Assembly: GCF_014203545.1 (NCBI RefSeq)
Contig: NZ_JACHJG010000018.1
Location: forward strand, 1-64,000
From: Streptomyces netropsis
GTDB lineage: Bacteria > Actinomycetota > Actinomycetes > Streptomycetales > Streptomycetaceae
Length of the DNA stretch: 64,000 nt
Direction of reading: 5' to 3'
Shown here: piece by piece, positions 50,437 to 59,884 of the stretch
Layout of the letters: every line of letters begins with the position of its first letter
How positions within the stretch are numbered: the stretch's first letter is position 1
Notes under the pieces: generated by a model
What the model saw: only the letters and a program-made list of their open reading frames with translations
Told to the model about the DNA's origin: nothing
Databases searched by the model: none
Translations under genes and position numbers: made by a program

Positions 50437-51939
50437 ATGCGACGACTCGGCTCGGCCGTGCGAGCCCTCGCCCTCCGGGCGCTGCCGGCCATCATCCTGT
50501 GCGCCACGGCTTCGGCCGCGGATCCGGCGGCCTGTCCGGCGGCCCGTCCGGCGGCCCGTCCGGCGGCCCGTGCGGCGGCCCGTGCGGCTGTGGATCCGGT
50601 GGCGTACGCGGCCGGCGACCCGGCCACCGGCCCGGGGCGGGCGGCCGACGACCGGGCCTGGCCGGTCAGCGGCGCGCGCGGTGCGCGGCCCCTGGTCCTG
50701 CGGGGCTGGGACCCGCCGCCGGAGCCGTGGAAGGCGGGCCACCGCGGGGTGGACCTCGCGGCTGCCGCCGGGCAGCCGGTCCGGGCCGCCGCGCCGGGCA
50801 CGATCACCTTCGCCGGCCCGGTCGCGGGGCGCCCGGTGCTGGTGGTTGAGCTGTCGGGCACCGGAGATCCGCCCCTGCGCACGACGTACGAGCCAGTACG
50901 GGCGACGGCCCGCGAGGGCGACCGGGTGGCGGCGGGAGAGGTGATCGGTGTCCTGGCGGGCGGGCCGTTCTCCCGCCACTGCCTGAACGGCGTGGGAGGT
51001 GCCCCCGGCCCGGCAGGCTGTCTGCACTGGGGACTGCGGCGCGGTGAGACCTACCTCGACCCGCTGAGCCTGCTGCCGCCGGACATGCTCCGCCGCGCCC
51101 CGTCCCGCCTGCTCCCGATGACCGGCGCCTTCCCGCCACCTCCCCTGGGGATTGGCAGCGTCGCACTGACACCGGTGGCCTCCGGGGCGACGGCCACCGA
51201 AGAGGGCGGAGAGGGCACAGGAGGCGGAGGGGGCGAAGGGGAGAGGTCAGCCTCGGACGCCGCGCAGGGCCATGGAGACCGCTGCCTCGGTGATCCGGTG
51301 CGGCTCCTCGGCCGCGCCCAGCTCGATCCGGCGGACCGCGGCGTCCACCACGCCCTGGAGGAGCATGGCGGCCAGTCGCGGCTGCTCGTGGCCGAGGCCC
51401 ATGAGGGCCTCGACGACCATGGCGATCAGCCCGCCGTGCGCGGCGCGGATCTTCTCGCGGGCCCCTGCGTCCAGCTCGCCCGCCGAGATCGCGACCACGG
51501 CCCGATGACGGCGGTCGCCGACGAGCGCGAGCTGCTGTCGCACATACGCTTCGATCTTCGCCTCGGGCGTGTCCGCCCGGTCCATCGCGGCCTCGACCTC
51601 CGCCGCCCAGACGGGGAAGTCGACAGCGCACAGCTCCTCGACCACCGCCGCCCGCGAGCGGAAGTACTCATAGACCGAGGACCGCGCGAGTCCGGTGCGC
51701 TCGGCGAGGGCGGGGAAGGTCAGCGCCTCCGTACCGCCTTCGGACAGCAGGGAGCGGGCGGCGTCCAGCAGGGCGCCGCGCTGCATTGTCCGGTGCTCGG
51801 CCACGGAGGCCGCTCGAATCCTGGGCACGCGTCCACTCTACGGACCCGCCCCGTCGAGGACGACGCTGGAGGGACGATTCAGCGTCCGACATCCGCCAGC
51901 TTGGCCCGCAGCTGGAGCACCGACTTGGTGTGGATCTGA
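50437..51939 (+). CDS. M23-family (LytM) peptidase, frame running far into the opposing tetR gene
   Basis: The first 230 residues form a secreted peptidoglycan endopeptidase: signal peptide (ALALRALPAIILCATASA), an Ala/Pro/Arg repeat, then a LytM domain with HRGVDLAA and the distal LHWGL, plus CLNGVG. The domain ends at about 51110. No stop follows for another 830 bases, so the frame continues to 51939 wholly antisense to the tetR gene, with low-complexity product. Either the protein has a long spurious tail, or a frameshift removed the original stop. Start ATG at 50437; weak ribosome site. Confidence 0.7.
   Translation: MRRLGSAVRALALRALPAIILCATASAADPAACPAARPAARPAARAAARAAVDPVAYAAGDPATGPGRAADDRAWPVSGARGARPLVLRGWDPPPEPWKAGHRGVDLAAAAGQPVRAAAPGTITFAGPVAGRPVLVVELSGTGDPPLRTTYEPVRATAREGDRVAAGEVIGVLAGGPFSRHCLNGVGGAPGPAGCLHWGLRRGETYLDPLSLLPPDMLRRAPSRLLPMTGAFPPPPLGIGSVALTPVASGATATEEGGEGTGGGGGEGERSASDAAQGHGDRCLGDPVRLLGRAQLDPADRGVHHALEEHGGQSRLLVAEAHEGLDDHGDQPAVRGADLLAGPCVQLARRDRDHGPMTAVADERELLSHIRFDLRLGRVRPVHRGLDLRRPDGEVDSAQLLDHRRPRAEVLIDRGPRESGALGEGGEGQRLRTAFGQQGAGGVQQGAALHCPVLGHGGRSNPGHASTLRTRPVEDDAGGTIQRPTSASLARSWSTDLVWI
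50525..50588 (+). repeat. 12-bp coding tandem repeat in the M23 gene
   Basis: Five near-perfect copies of GGCGGCCCGTCC code for a Pro-Ala-Ala-Arg series just after the signal peptide cleavage region. The last two copies carry a C-to-G change (GTGC). It is a probable slippage site in a linker. Confidence 0.75.
51247..51828 (-). CDS. TetR-family regulator beside whiG
   Basis: A 193-residue regulator. The HTH is LLDAARSLLSEGGTEALTFPALAERTGLARSSVYEYFRSR, given in part, at about residues 20-58; recognition helix RSSVYEYF. The C-terminal domain is short and Ala-rich. It lies 50 bases downstream of whiG on the same strand. Its gene is entirely overlapped by the open antisense frame of the M23 gene. 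Ligand and targets unknown. Confidence 0.88.
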   Translation of the reverse strand: MPRIRAASVAEHRTMQRGALLDAARSLLSEGGTEALTFPALAERTGLARSSVYEYFRSRAAVVEELCAVDFPVWAAEVEAAMDRADTPEAKIEAYVRQQLALVGDRRHRAVVAISAGELDAGAREKIRAAHGGLIAMVVEALMGLGHEQPRLAAMLLQGVVDAAVRRIELGAAEEPHRITEAAVSMALRGVRG

Positions 51940-52715
51940 CTGACCCGGCTCTCGGTGACACCGAGCACCTGACCGATCTCGGCCAGCGTGAGGCCCTCGT
52001 AGTAGTACAGGGTGACGACGGTCTTCTCGCGCTCCGGGAGGGTGTTGATGGCACGGGCCAGCAGTCGGCGCAGCTCGTGGTCCTCGGCCACCTCGACCGG
52101 GTCGTCGGCCGCGGTGTCCTCCAGCGTGTCCATCAGGCTGAGCCGCTCGCCGCCTTCCTCGCCGGCGTGCAGCAGATCTTCCAGCGCCACCACGTTGGCC
52201 AGGGACAACTGGCTGAAAACGCTATGCAGTTCCTCCAGGGCGATGCCCATCTCCGCGGCGACCTCCGCCTCGGAGGGCGTCCGGCGCAGCTCGGCCTCCA
52301 GCGTGGCGTAGGCACGCTCGACGGCACGCGCCTTCTGCCGGACCGAGCGCGGGATCCAGTCCAGTGCGCGCAGTTCGTCGATCATCGCCCCCCGGATCCG
52401 GGTGATGGCATAGGTCTCGAACTTGATGGCCCGCGCGGGATCGAACTTCTCGATGGCGTCGATCAGTCCGAAGATCCCGGAGGAGACGAAGTCGGCCTGC
52501 TCGACATTGGGCGGCAGCCCGACGCTGACCCGGCCCGCCACGTATTTCACCAGCGGCGAGTAGTGCAGGATCAACTGCTCCCGCAGCCGTTCGTCGCCCG
52601 AGGCCTTGTACGACCGCCACAGCTCGTCGAGCGTCGAGGGCGCGGGAGGGCGCGCGGCGCCGCGAGCTGCGGGCGGCGCAGCCGCGCGGTCGGACCCGGA
52701 GGTGTGCTGGGGCAT
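51879..52715 (-). CDS. whiG: Sporulation sigma factor WhiG (FliA class)
   Basis: A 278-residue sigma-28-type factor. Region 2 contains LILHYSPLVKYVAGRVSVGLP and SSGIFGLIDAIEKFDPARAIKFETYAITRIRGAMIDELR (cited in part), region 3 KARAVERAYATLEAELRR, and region 4 LPEREKTVVTLYYYEGLTLAEI with the HTH VLGVTESRVSQIHTKSV. It directs early aerial-hypha sporulation genes. This position, between the rpsB-side genes and dprA, is the known Streptomyces site of whiG. The start has no strong ribosome site. Confidence 0.96.
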   Translation of the reverse strand: MPQHTSGSDRAAAPPAARGAARPPAPSTLDELWRSYKASGDERLREQLILHYSPLVKYVAGRVSVGLPPNVEQADFVSSGIFGLIDAIEKFDPARAIKFETYAITRIRGAMIDELRALDWIPRSVRQKARAVERAYATLEAELRRTPSEAEVAAEMGIALEELHSVFSQLSLANVVALEDLLHAGEEGGERLSLMDTLEDTAADDPVEVAEDHELRRLLARAINTLPEREKTVVTLYYYEGLTLAEIGQVLGVTESRVSQIHTKSVLQLRAKLADVGR

Positions 52716-52878
52716 TCGTCGTCTTGAGCCGTTCTGGTGTGACGTGGATCGAGGGGTACGAATGGCGGGATTCCCGTGAGCGTAGCGTGACTGAGGCGTC
52801 GCGGTGAGCGAAGGGAACTCCTTCGGTGATGCGCGGATATGTTCCGCCGCCGGCGCCCCGGCATGGCGGCCGCATGGT

Positions 52879-52893
52879 TGTACGGCGGCCGTA
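52879..52893. promoter_or_regulatory. Perfect 7-1-7 inverted repeat in the dprA-whiG gap
   Basis: GTACGGC-G-GCCGTAC, 164-178 bases before the whiG start and 63 bases after the dprA stop. It may be an operator or a small 3' hairpin. The rest of 52716-52955 shows no gene. Confidence 0.4.
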
Positions 52894-52955
52894 CAGAGCT
52901 CGCCGCATCGGCTGCCTCGGTCATCTCCTTAACCCTTTCACCCGATCGCCCCAGG

Positions 52956-54236
52956 TCAAGTACCGCCTCGCCGCACGGTCGGGCGTCGTCCGGGGGGCTT
53001 GGGGGTGCCGGATGTTGACGGCGGCCCGGCCAACTGCCAGAGGTCACCACGACGTTCGACGAAGCCCAGGGCCTGGAGTTCGTAGAGTCCGGCGAGCGTC
53101 CGGTCCCGGCCCAGGGCCGCCTCCCGGGCGATGTCGTCCAGGTGTCCGCCGCCCCGTCCGGGCACGGCCTCCAGCACTCCGGCTGCCGTGGGCTCCAGCA
53201 GATCCCGGGCCACGATCGGCCCGCGCCGCTCGGGTGCCAGCTCGCCGATGTCGCCGACCAGCTCGGCGACCTCGGCGGCGTCGGTCACCAGGCTCGCTTC
53301 CTCGCGCAGCAGTTCGTGCACACCGGCCGACAGTCCGGAAGTGACCGGCCCGGGAACGCCCATGGTGTGCCGGCCCAGCTGCCGTGCCCGGCGTGCCGTG
53401 ACGAGGGATCCGCTGCGGTATTCGGCCTCCACGACCAGCGTCCCGCGCGTCAACGCGGCGATGACACGGTTGCGCAGGACGAACCGGCTGCGCGTGGGAT
53501 GACCACCGGGCGGCAACTCGGCCAGGACGAGCCCCTGTTCCGCGATCCGGTCGATCAACTCGGTGTGTCCTCGCGGATAGGGCACGTCCACCCCCGAGGC
53601 CAGCACGGCCACCGTCGCCCCGCCCGCGGCGAGCGCCCCGCGGTGCGCCGCCCCGTCGACCCCGTAGGCGGCGCCGGAGACCACCACCCAGCCGCGCTCG
53701 GCCAGCCCGGCCCCGAAAGTGGCCGCCACGTGCGATCCGTAGTCGGTGCAGGCCCGGGCGCCGACCACGGCGACGGAGCGCAGCGCCCACAGTCGAACGT
53801 TCGCACGGCCGCGCACCCACAGACCGAGGGGGCGGGCATCACCGAGGTCGTCGAGCTGCCGGGGCCATTCCCGGTCGCCGGGGCACAGGAAGCGGCCGCC
53901 CAGCCGGGCCACGGCATCGAGGTCGCCCGCCGGGTCGAGGAGAGTGGCGCGAGCCCGGCACCCCGCCAATCGCTCCTCGCGCGCTCCCTTCGGGGGCGGG
54001 CCCGCCCCCGTCAGCCCCCGGACCAGGGCGGCGGGCCCCAGCTCCCGCACCCACCGCCCCACGGTCTCGTCCCCCGGCTCGGTCAGCCGCGTCAATGCGG
54101 CCCTGGCGAGCCGTTCGCCGTCCGGGACGGCGACCGGAGCGGGCCCCGAGGTGGGACCCGAGGTGGGCCCCGAGGTGGGCCCCGGGGCGGGATCCGCGGT
54201 GGAATCCGGCGGGAAGCCCGGGGTGAAGCGCGTCAT
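52956..54236 (-). CDS. dprA: DNA-processing protein DprA (Smf)
   Basis: A 426-residue protein. The Rossmann core contains VAVVGARACTDYGSHVAATFG, VVSGAAYGVDGAAHRGAL, GGATVAVLASGVDVPYPRGH, and RFVLRNRVIAALTRGTLVVEA, all matching DprA. The C terminus has a winged-helix-like DIAREAALGRDRTLAGLYELQALGFVERRGDLW (in part). The family loads RecA on single strands during uptake of DNA. Start ATG at 54236 overlaps the comM stop by four bases. The first 40 residues include a repetitive GPTS stretch. Confidence 0.93.
   Translation of the reverse strand: MTRFTPGFPPDSTADPAPGPTSGPTSGPTSGPAPVAVPDGERLARAALTRLTEPGDETVGRWVRELGPAALVRGLTGAGPPPKGAREERLAGCRARATLLDPAGDLDAVARLGGRFLCPGDREWPRQLDDLGDARPLGLWVRGRANVRLWALRSVAVVGARACTDYGSHVAATFGAGLAERGWVVVSGAAYGVDGAAHRGALAAGGATVAVLASGVDVPYPRGHTELIDRIAEQGLVLAELPPGGHPTRSRFVLRNRVIAALTRGTLVVEAEYRSGSLVTARRARQLGRHTMGVPGPVTSGLSAGVHELLREEASLVTDAAEVAELVGDIGELAPERRGPIVARDLLEPTAAGVLEAVPGRGGGHLDDIAREAALGRDRTLAGLYELQALGFVERRGDLWQLAGPPSTSGTPKPPGRRPTVRRGGT
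54143..54187 (-). repeat. 12-bp coding repeat (Gly-Pro-Thr-Ser) at the DprA N terminus
   Basis: Three copies of a GAGGTGGGCCCC-type unit code for GPTS three times in a row, flanked by GPAP. Absent from the DprA core; probable strain-variable linker. Confidence 0.7.
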
Positions 54237-55849
54237 GCCGGGGCTCCGGCCAGGGCGGGGCTGCGCCGAAAGCCCGTACGCAGTTCGAGTGCGTGGTTCA
54301 CGTCCGTCACGTCGGGGCGGTCGTGTCCCGCGAGGTCCGCGAGCGTCCAGGCCACCCGCAGCACCCGGTCGAGGCCACGTGCCGTCAGCAGCCCTCGCTC
54401 CATGTCGCGTTCGGCCTCGGCCAGGGCTTCCGGGGCAGCGCGCCAGCGGGTCCGCAGTTCGTGTCCGGGCACTTCGCTGTTGGTGTGCCAGGGCGTGTCC
54501 GCGTACCGGAAGAGGGCCCGGTCCCGGGCGGCGCGGACACGCGCGGCGACGTCCGCGGTGGTCTCCGCCCCGTGCCCCGCCCCCAGGCCGACGAGCTCGG
54601 ACCGGGCCACCGGCTCGACCGTCACCCGCAGGTCGACGCGGTCCATGAGCGGCCCGGACAGACGCGCCCGGTACCGCCTGACCGTCTGAGGGGCACAGTC
54701 GCAGCCCTCGCCGGTCAGTCCGTGCCGCCCGCACGGGCAGGGGTTGGCGGCCAGGGCGAGAAGGAAGCGGGCAGGCAGTCTCATCACCCCCGCGGAACGG
54801 GCCACGATCACGTGCCCCGACTCCAGTGGCTGCCGAAGGGCGTCGAGCACCCGCCCCGAGAACTCGGGGGCCTCGTCCAGGAACAACACGCCCTTGTGCG
54901 CCAATGACACCGCCCCGGGCCGGGGCATCCCCGAACCACCGCCGACGAGCGAGGCCATGGACGCGGAGTGGTGGGGTGCGCAGTACGGTGCCCGCTCGAC
55001 GAGCGGTTGCCCGGCGGGCAGCACCCCGGCCACCGAGTGCACCGCGGTCACCTCCAGGGATTCCTGTGGCGTGAGCGGCGGCAGCAGACCGGGCAGCCGC
55101 TCCGCGAGCATGGTCTTGCCGGCGCCCGGCGGGCCCTGGAAGTAGAGGTGGTGGCGCCCGGCCGCGGCGACCTCCAGCGCCCGGCGCGCCCTGCTCTGGC
55201 CGGCGACCTCGGCGAGGTCCGGCCGGCGCTCGCCGAGGAGGGCGCCCGCCCCGATCCCCACCCCCGGCAGCGACAGCCCCGCCAGCATCGGGTCGGGGCG
55301 GCCTTCACGCGGCCGGTCCTCCTCCTCGGGCACCGGCTCGTCCGTCAGCACGGCGATCAGCTGACGGAGGCTGCGGACGCCGAGCACCGAGACGCCGGGC
55401 ACCAAGGAGGCCTCGGCCGTCGTGCGTTCGGGGACGACGACCTGGCGGTAGCCGGCCTCGGCGGCGGCGAGCACCGCGGGGAGGATGCCGCGCACCGGGC
55501 GGACCCGGCCGTCGAGGCCCAGTTCACCGATCATCATCAGGTCGGCGATCTCGCGCGGGTCGATGCGCTCGGCGGCCCCCAGCACCGCGCAGGCCACCGC
55601 CAGGTCGAAGCCGCTGCCGCCCTTGGGGACCGAGGCCGGGCTCAGACCCACCGTCAGCTTCTTCTGCGGCCACTCCGCCCCGGAGTTCACGACCGCGGCG
55701 CGGACCCGGTCCCGGCTTTCCACGAGGCTCTTGTCGGGGAGGCCGACGAGGGTGAAGGCCGCGACGCCCGGCTCCAGGTCGGCCTGGACCTCGACCACGA
55801 CCCCTTCGACCCCGACGAGGGCCACCGAGCACGTACGGGCGAAACCCAT
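54233..55849 (-). CDS. comM: YifB/ComM-family Mg-chelatase-like AAA+ protein
   Basis: A 538-residue protein. N-terminal Lon-like domain (VGLPDKSLVESRDRVRAA, VGLSPASVPKGGSGFDLAVA), AAA+ core with Walker A GPPGAGKT (about 230), Walker B VLFLDEAPEF, sensor RRSNPCPCG-like ALAANPCPCGRHG, and C-terminal Mg_chelatase_C domain. ComM is a hexameric helicase aiding branch migration in natural transformation. The ATG shares a base with the yraN stop. It forms a coupled yraN-comM-dprA unit. Confidence 0.94.
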   Translation of the reverse strand: MGFARTCSVALVGVEGVVVEVQADLEPGVAAFTLVGLPDKSLVESRDRVRAAVVNSGAEWPQKKLTVGLSPASVPKGGSGFDLAVACAVLGAAERIDPREIADLMMIGELGLDGRVRPVRGILPAVLAAAEAGYRQVVVPERTTAEASLVPGVSVLGVRSLRQLIAVLTDEPVPEEEDRPREGRPDPMLAGLSLPGVGIGAGALLGERRPDLAEVAGQSRARRALEVAAAGRHHLYFQGPPGAGKTMLAERLPGLLPPLTPQESLEVTAVHSVAGVLPAGQPLVERAPYCAPHHSASMASLVGGGSGMPRPGAVSLAHKGVLFLDEAPEFSGRVLDALRQPLESGHVIVARSAGVMRLPARFLLALAANPCPCGRHGLTGEGCDCAPQTVRRYRARLSGPLMDRVDLRVTVEPVARSELVGLGAGHGAETTADVAARVRAARDRALFRYADTPWHTNSEVPGHELRTRWRAAPEALAEAERDMERGLLTARGLDRVLRVAWTLADLAGHDRPDVTDVNHALELRTGFRRSPALAGAPA

Positions 55850-56208
55850 CAGGCCACCCCCTTGACGTGCTCGACGACGGGCGCGCCCCGGTCGGGGACG
55901 ACCACCCCCACCAGATCGATCCGCACCCCGCCCGGCGGCGGTCCGCCGTGCCGCTCCAGCCAGCATTCGGCGAGCCGCCGCAGTCGCTCGGCCTTGCCGG
56001 CCCGAACCGACGCCATCGGGTGTTCGTAGGGGCCCGCGCGGCGCGCCTTGACCTCACAGACCACCAGGGCGTCACCGTCGGACGCCACGATGTCGATCTC
56101 GCCTTCCCGGCACCGCCAATTGCGGTCCAGGATCCTCATCCCCGCCTCGGCCAGCCGACGCACGGCCAGATCCTCGCCGTAGCGACCGAGTGCTCCTCGG
56201 GCGTTCAC
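55849..56208 (-). CDS. YraN/UPF0102-family nuclease-like protein
   Basis: A 119-residue protein of the UPF0102 family with a restriction-endonuclease-like fold. Motifs: GRYGEDLAVRRLAEAG, REGEIDIVASDGDALVVCEVKAR, which holds the EID...EVK metal triad. The GTG at 56208 is chosen because GGAGGTG lies 6 nt upstream. Co-occurrence with comM and dprA suggests a role in processing incoming or damaged DNA. Not experimentally defined. Confidence 0.92.
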   Translation of the reverse strand: MNARGALGRYGEDLAVRRLAEAGMRILDRNWRCREGEIDIVASDGDALVVCEVKARRAGPYEHPMASVRAGKAERLRRLAECWLERHGGPPPGGVRIDLVGVVVPDRGAPVVEHVKGVA

Positions 56209-56290
56209 GGGCACCACCTCCGGCACCGACTGTGCCGCGCCCGCCGCCAACTATTGGATCTTGGTGGACAACCCGTCGGTTGTGGACAAC

Positions 56291-56599
56291 TCAGCCACCC
56301 GGAAGGTCGAGATCGCTCTTGTTCAGCTCCTCGATGTTCACGTCCTTGAACGTGAGGACCCGCACCTGTTTCACGAACCGGGCAGGGCGGTACATGTCCC
56401 ACACCCAGGCGTCGGCCATCGAGACCTCGAAGAAGACCTCACCCTGTACGGAGTGGACCTGCATCTCGTAGTCGTTCGTGAGATAGAAACGGCGCTCGGT
56501 CTCGATCACGTATTTGAACAGACCGACGACATCGCGGTACTCCCGGTAGAGCTTCAGCTCCATCTCGGTCTCGTACTTTTCGAGGTCCTCGGCGCTCAT
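56291..56599 (-). CDS. DUF2469 family protein
   Basis: A 102-residue acidic protein conserved in actinobacteria. SAEDLEKYETEMELKLYREYRD and YLTNDYEMQVH are recognisable parts, with Trp-rich MADAWVWDMYRPARFV. Always found between yraN and a Nudix or signal peptidase gene in this genus. Function unknown. GAAGGGG precedes the ATG. Confidence 0.93.
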   Translation of the reverse strand: MSAEDLEKYETEMELKLYREYRDVVGLFKYVIETERRFYLTNDYEMQVHSVQGEVFFEVSMADAWVWDMYRPARFVKQVRVLTFKDVNIEELNKSDLDLPGG

Positions 56600-56638
56600 G
56601 GCATGTTCCCCTTCAGCCGTGCGTCCCCCCATTGTGCG

Positions 56639-57119
<481 letters not shown>

Positions 57120-57127
<8 letters not shown>

Positions 57128-57863
57128 GCGATACCGCCATCGCCCTTCCGTTCCTGGTCAGCCGGCGTGCGAGGGGCCCGTACGCCGCACCGCCCAGGAT
57201 AAGCGCGGCCCCGACGACGACCGAGGTCACCACCAGCGGCAGCGGTCCGGGCCGTGAGGTGCCGCCCGGCAGCGCGGCGAAGGCGGCGGGCCGGTCGATC
57301 ATGCCCCAGCCGGCCATGGGCCAGGCGGTGGCGTCCACGCGCGCCTTGACGGCCGTGCGCGGCACGGATCCCCGGCCGGCGTCGTTCAGGTGGGTGCGGG
57401 AGTCCAGGGAGTCGGCGCGGTGGTCGCCGAGGAGGAAGAGCTGTCCGTCGGGCACGGTGGCGGAGAAGCCGGTCGGCGAGGCCGGCCCCGTCCCCGGCAC
57501 GTACGGCTCCACCAGCGGCTCGCCGTTGATCGTCATCCGGCCCTGCCGGTCGCAGCAGGCGACCTTGTCACCGCCGACCCCGACGACCCGCTTGACCATG
57601 GGCTGGTCGGCCCAGAGCCGGTCCTCGAAGACGACGACGTCCCCGCGTCGCACGTCGTCGCCGTGGATCCGCTGGGCGAGGACCCGGTCGCCGATCCCGA
57701 TGGTGGGCGACATGGAGTTGGTGGGCACGGTGTAGGGGCGGTAGAGGACGGCTCCCCATACGAATCCGCCGAGGAAGAGCAACAGACCGACGGCCACGGC
57801 CAGCCCGGACAGTGTCCTGCCCGCGCGGCCGTGGCCGTCGGTCGTACGTGTCACCGCGCTCAT
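57120..57863 (-). CDS. Type I signal peptidase (first of four)
   Basis: A 247-residue membrane-anchored serine-lysine protease. One N-terminal helix, box B with nucleophile Ser in PTNSMSPTI (about 51), box D Lys in PMVKRVVGVGGDKV, box E GDHRADSLDSR. An extra C-terminal helix (VVTSVVVGAALILGGAAYG) is present. It removes signal peptides at the membrane. Order of the four genes is as in S. coelicolor sipW-Z. Confidence 0.93.
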
Positions 57864-57945
57864 CCCGTGCCCCCGTCCCGCGTAGAAGATCGGATTCCAT
57901 GCCCGGGGGCACGGAATCGCACACTACCCGGCGGTACGGACGCGG

Positions 57946-58974
57946 TCAGCCCTTCAGCACGGTCTTCCTGGCGATCCGGCTCCGGCGCCAGAGCACCAGC
58001 GGCACCGCGCCCGCGAGCCCGAGGGCCGGCGGCGCGACGGCCGCGCCGATCCCCTTCTGGTCGAAGGTGTCCGGGACGGGCAGGGTGGACCAGCGGTTGA
58101 TCGGCCAGGCGATGACGATCGCGCGCCCGACGACCTCGTCCTCCGAGACCGTGCCCTGGAACTTGTCCAGTTCCTGGTGGTAGCGCGAGTCCAGGGAGTT
58201 CTGGCGGTGGTCGCCCATCACCCAGATCCGGCCCTTGGGGACCTTGATCGGGCCGAACGGCTTGTCACCGCAGGGGGTGTTGCCCGGGAAGATGTACGGC
58301 TCCTTGAGGGCCTTGCCGTTGACCGTCACCGGGTCGTTGTTGCCCTTGCACTCGACGGTGTCCCCGCCGACCGCGATGACCCGCTTGATCAGGTCCTTCT
58401 CCTCGGCGGAGGGCATCAGGCCGATGAAGCTCAGGACCTTCTGGATGCCGCCCGCGACCGGACCGGGGTCCGCCGTCGTCGTCTCGTCGAGCCAGCCGCC
58501 CGGATCGTGGAAGACCACCACCTCGCCGCGCTCGGGTTTCGAACCGAACCACGGCGTCAGCTTGTCCACCAGCACCCGGTCACCGCGCTGCAGGGTGTCC
58601 TGCATGGAGTCGGAGGGGATGGAGAACGCCTGCACCAGGAACGTCTTGATGACCAGCGCGAGCAGCAGGGCGATGCCGATGAGGATCGGCAGTTCCTTCC
58701 AGAAGGATCGTTGCTTCTTGGCCGCCCGCTGTCCGTCCTGCGTCGCGTCGCTCTCGGGCGTCACATCGCCGGGGTCCGCGCCCGGCGATCCGCCTGTCGG
58801 TCCACCCACCGGTCCACCCGTCGTTTCCTGCGAGGTCTGGGGCGCCTGGGTTGGCTGGGACGCCTGGGACACGGCCACCTCCGGCGCCTCGCCCACGGGC
58901 GACTGCTCAGCTTCCCCGGGCCGCTTTTCCGGCTCTCCGTGACCGGAACGGGCGCCTACCGCCAAATCCCCCAC
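57946..58974 (-). CDS. Type I signal peptidase (second of four), with long N-terminal linker
   Basis: A 342-residue protease. A 90-residue Pro/Ser/Gly-rich cytoplasmic head precedes the TM helix (LPILIGIALLLALVIKTFLV) and catalytic domain: Ser in IPSDSMQDT, Lys in LIKRVIAVGGD, and MGDHRQNSLDSR. A second C-terminal helix is present. The GTG at 58974 gives AGGAG six bases upstream; a GTG two codons earlier is the alternative. The start lies 68 bases inside the preceding signal peptidase gene, an unusually long same-strand overlap. Confidence 0.92.
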   Translation of the reverse strand: MGDLAVGARSGHGEPEKRPGEAEQSPVGEAPEVAVSQASQPTQAPQTSQETTGGPVGGPTGGSPGADPGDVTPESDATQDGQRAAKKQRSFWKELPILIGIALLLALVIKTFLVQAFSIPSDSMQDTLQRGDRVLVDKLTPWFGSKPERGEVVVFHDPGGWLDETTTADPGPVAGGIQKVLSFIGLMPSAEEKDLIKRVIAVGGDTVECKGNNDPVTVNGKALKEPYIFPGNTPCGDKPFGPIKVPKGRIWVMGDHRQNSLDSRYHQELDKFQGTVSEDEVVGRAIVIAWPINRWSTLPVPDTFDQKGIGAAVAPPALGLAGAVPLVLWRRSRIARKTVLKG

Positions 58975-59884
58975 ATCCACTCCTCACTCCGCGCTGCCGC
59001 CTGTCGTACATACGACGCAGGCCCACCACTCCCATAACGAGCGGGAGTTCCGCAGGGGTCGGGAGCTGGATCATTCCTTGCCGATCCATGAGAGACACAC
59101 TATTCGGCGAACCGCGCGCCGACGTCCTCGTCCCCGGCGCGTCCCCGACCGATGCGAAGGTGTTCGGTTCGGCCAGCCGCCGCCAGTGGCCGAACGGCCA
59201 GGCGATGACCGTGGCGCGCCCCACCACCATGTCCTCGGCGATCGTGCCGTTCCCGGGTTCGTCCAGGTGATAGCGCGAATCGGCCGAATCGGAGCGGTGA
59301 TCGCCCATCACGAAGATCCGGCCGGGGGCCACCTTCACCTCGAATTTCAACTGCGAGGGAACGTCCCCCGGGTTGAGATACGGCTCGTTGAGCGGCGTTC
59401 CGTTGACCGTGACTCTGCCGTCCTTGTCACAGCACTTGACGGTATCGCCGCCGACCCCGACGACCCGCTTAATCAAATCCTGTTCATCGGCGGAGGGCAG
59501 CAGGCCGATAAACGTCAGAAACTGCTTTCCCTGTTTGATGACCACGGGGTCGGGCCCGGCCTTCGGTTCCCCGTCGAGCCAGCCGCCCGGGTCCTTGAAG
59601 ACCACGACGTCGCCGCGCTCCGGTTTCGACCCGAACCACGGCGTCAGCTTGTCCACCAGCACCCGGTCGCCGATCCGGATGGTCTGTTCCATCGAGCCGG
59701 ACGGGATCACGAACGCCTGCACCAGGAAGGTCTTCAGCACCAGCGCGATCAGCAGCGCCACCCCTATGAGGATCGGCACCTCCTTGACCGCCGACCGACG
59801 CCGCCGTCGCTTGACCCGCCGCGCCGCCTTCCGTCGCGCGGCCCGCCCGCCCGGCGCCTGCTCCGTACGCCCCCGGCTACCCAT
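58907..59884 (-). CDS. Type I signal peptidase (third of four)
   Basis: A 325-residue protease with an Arg/Lys-rich cytoplasmic head (RRVKRRRRRSAVKE), one TM helix, Ser in IPSGSMEQT, Lys in LIKRVVGVGGD, GDHRSDSADSR. The tail ends in a Gly/Arg-rich segment that overlaps the next peptidase start by 68 bases. Start overlaps the fourth gene by eight bases. Confidence 0.92.
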   Translation of the reverse strand: MGSRGRTEQAPGGRAARRKAARRVKRRRRRSAVKEVPILIGVALLIALVLKTFLVQAFVIPSGSMEQTIRIGDRVLVDKLTPWFGSKPERGDVVVFKDPGGWLDGEPKAGPDPVVIKQGKQFLTFIGLLPSADEQDLIKRVVGVGGDTVKCCDKDGRVTVNGTPLNEPYLNPGDVPSQLKFEVKVAPGRIFVMGDHRSDSADSRYHLDEPGNGTIAEDMVVGRATVIAWPFGHWRRLAEPNTFASVGDAPGTRTSARGSPNSVSLMDRQGMIQLPTPAELPLVMGVVGLRRMYDRRQRGVRSGCGGFGGRRPFRSRRAGKAARGS

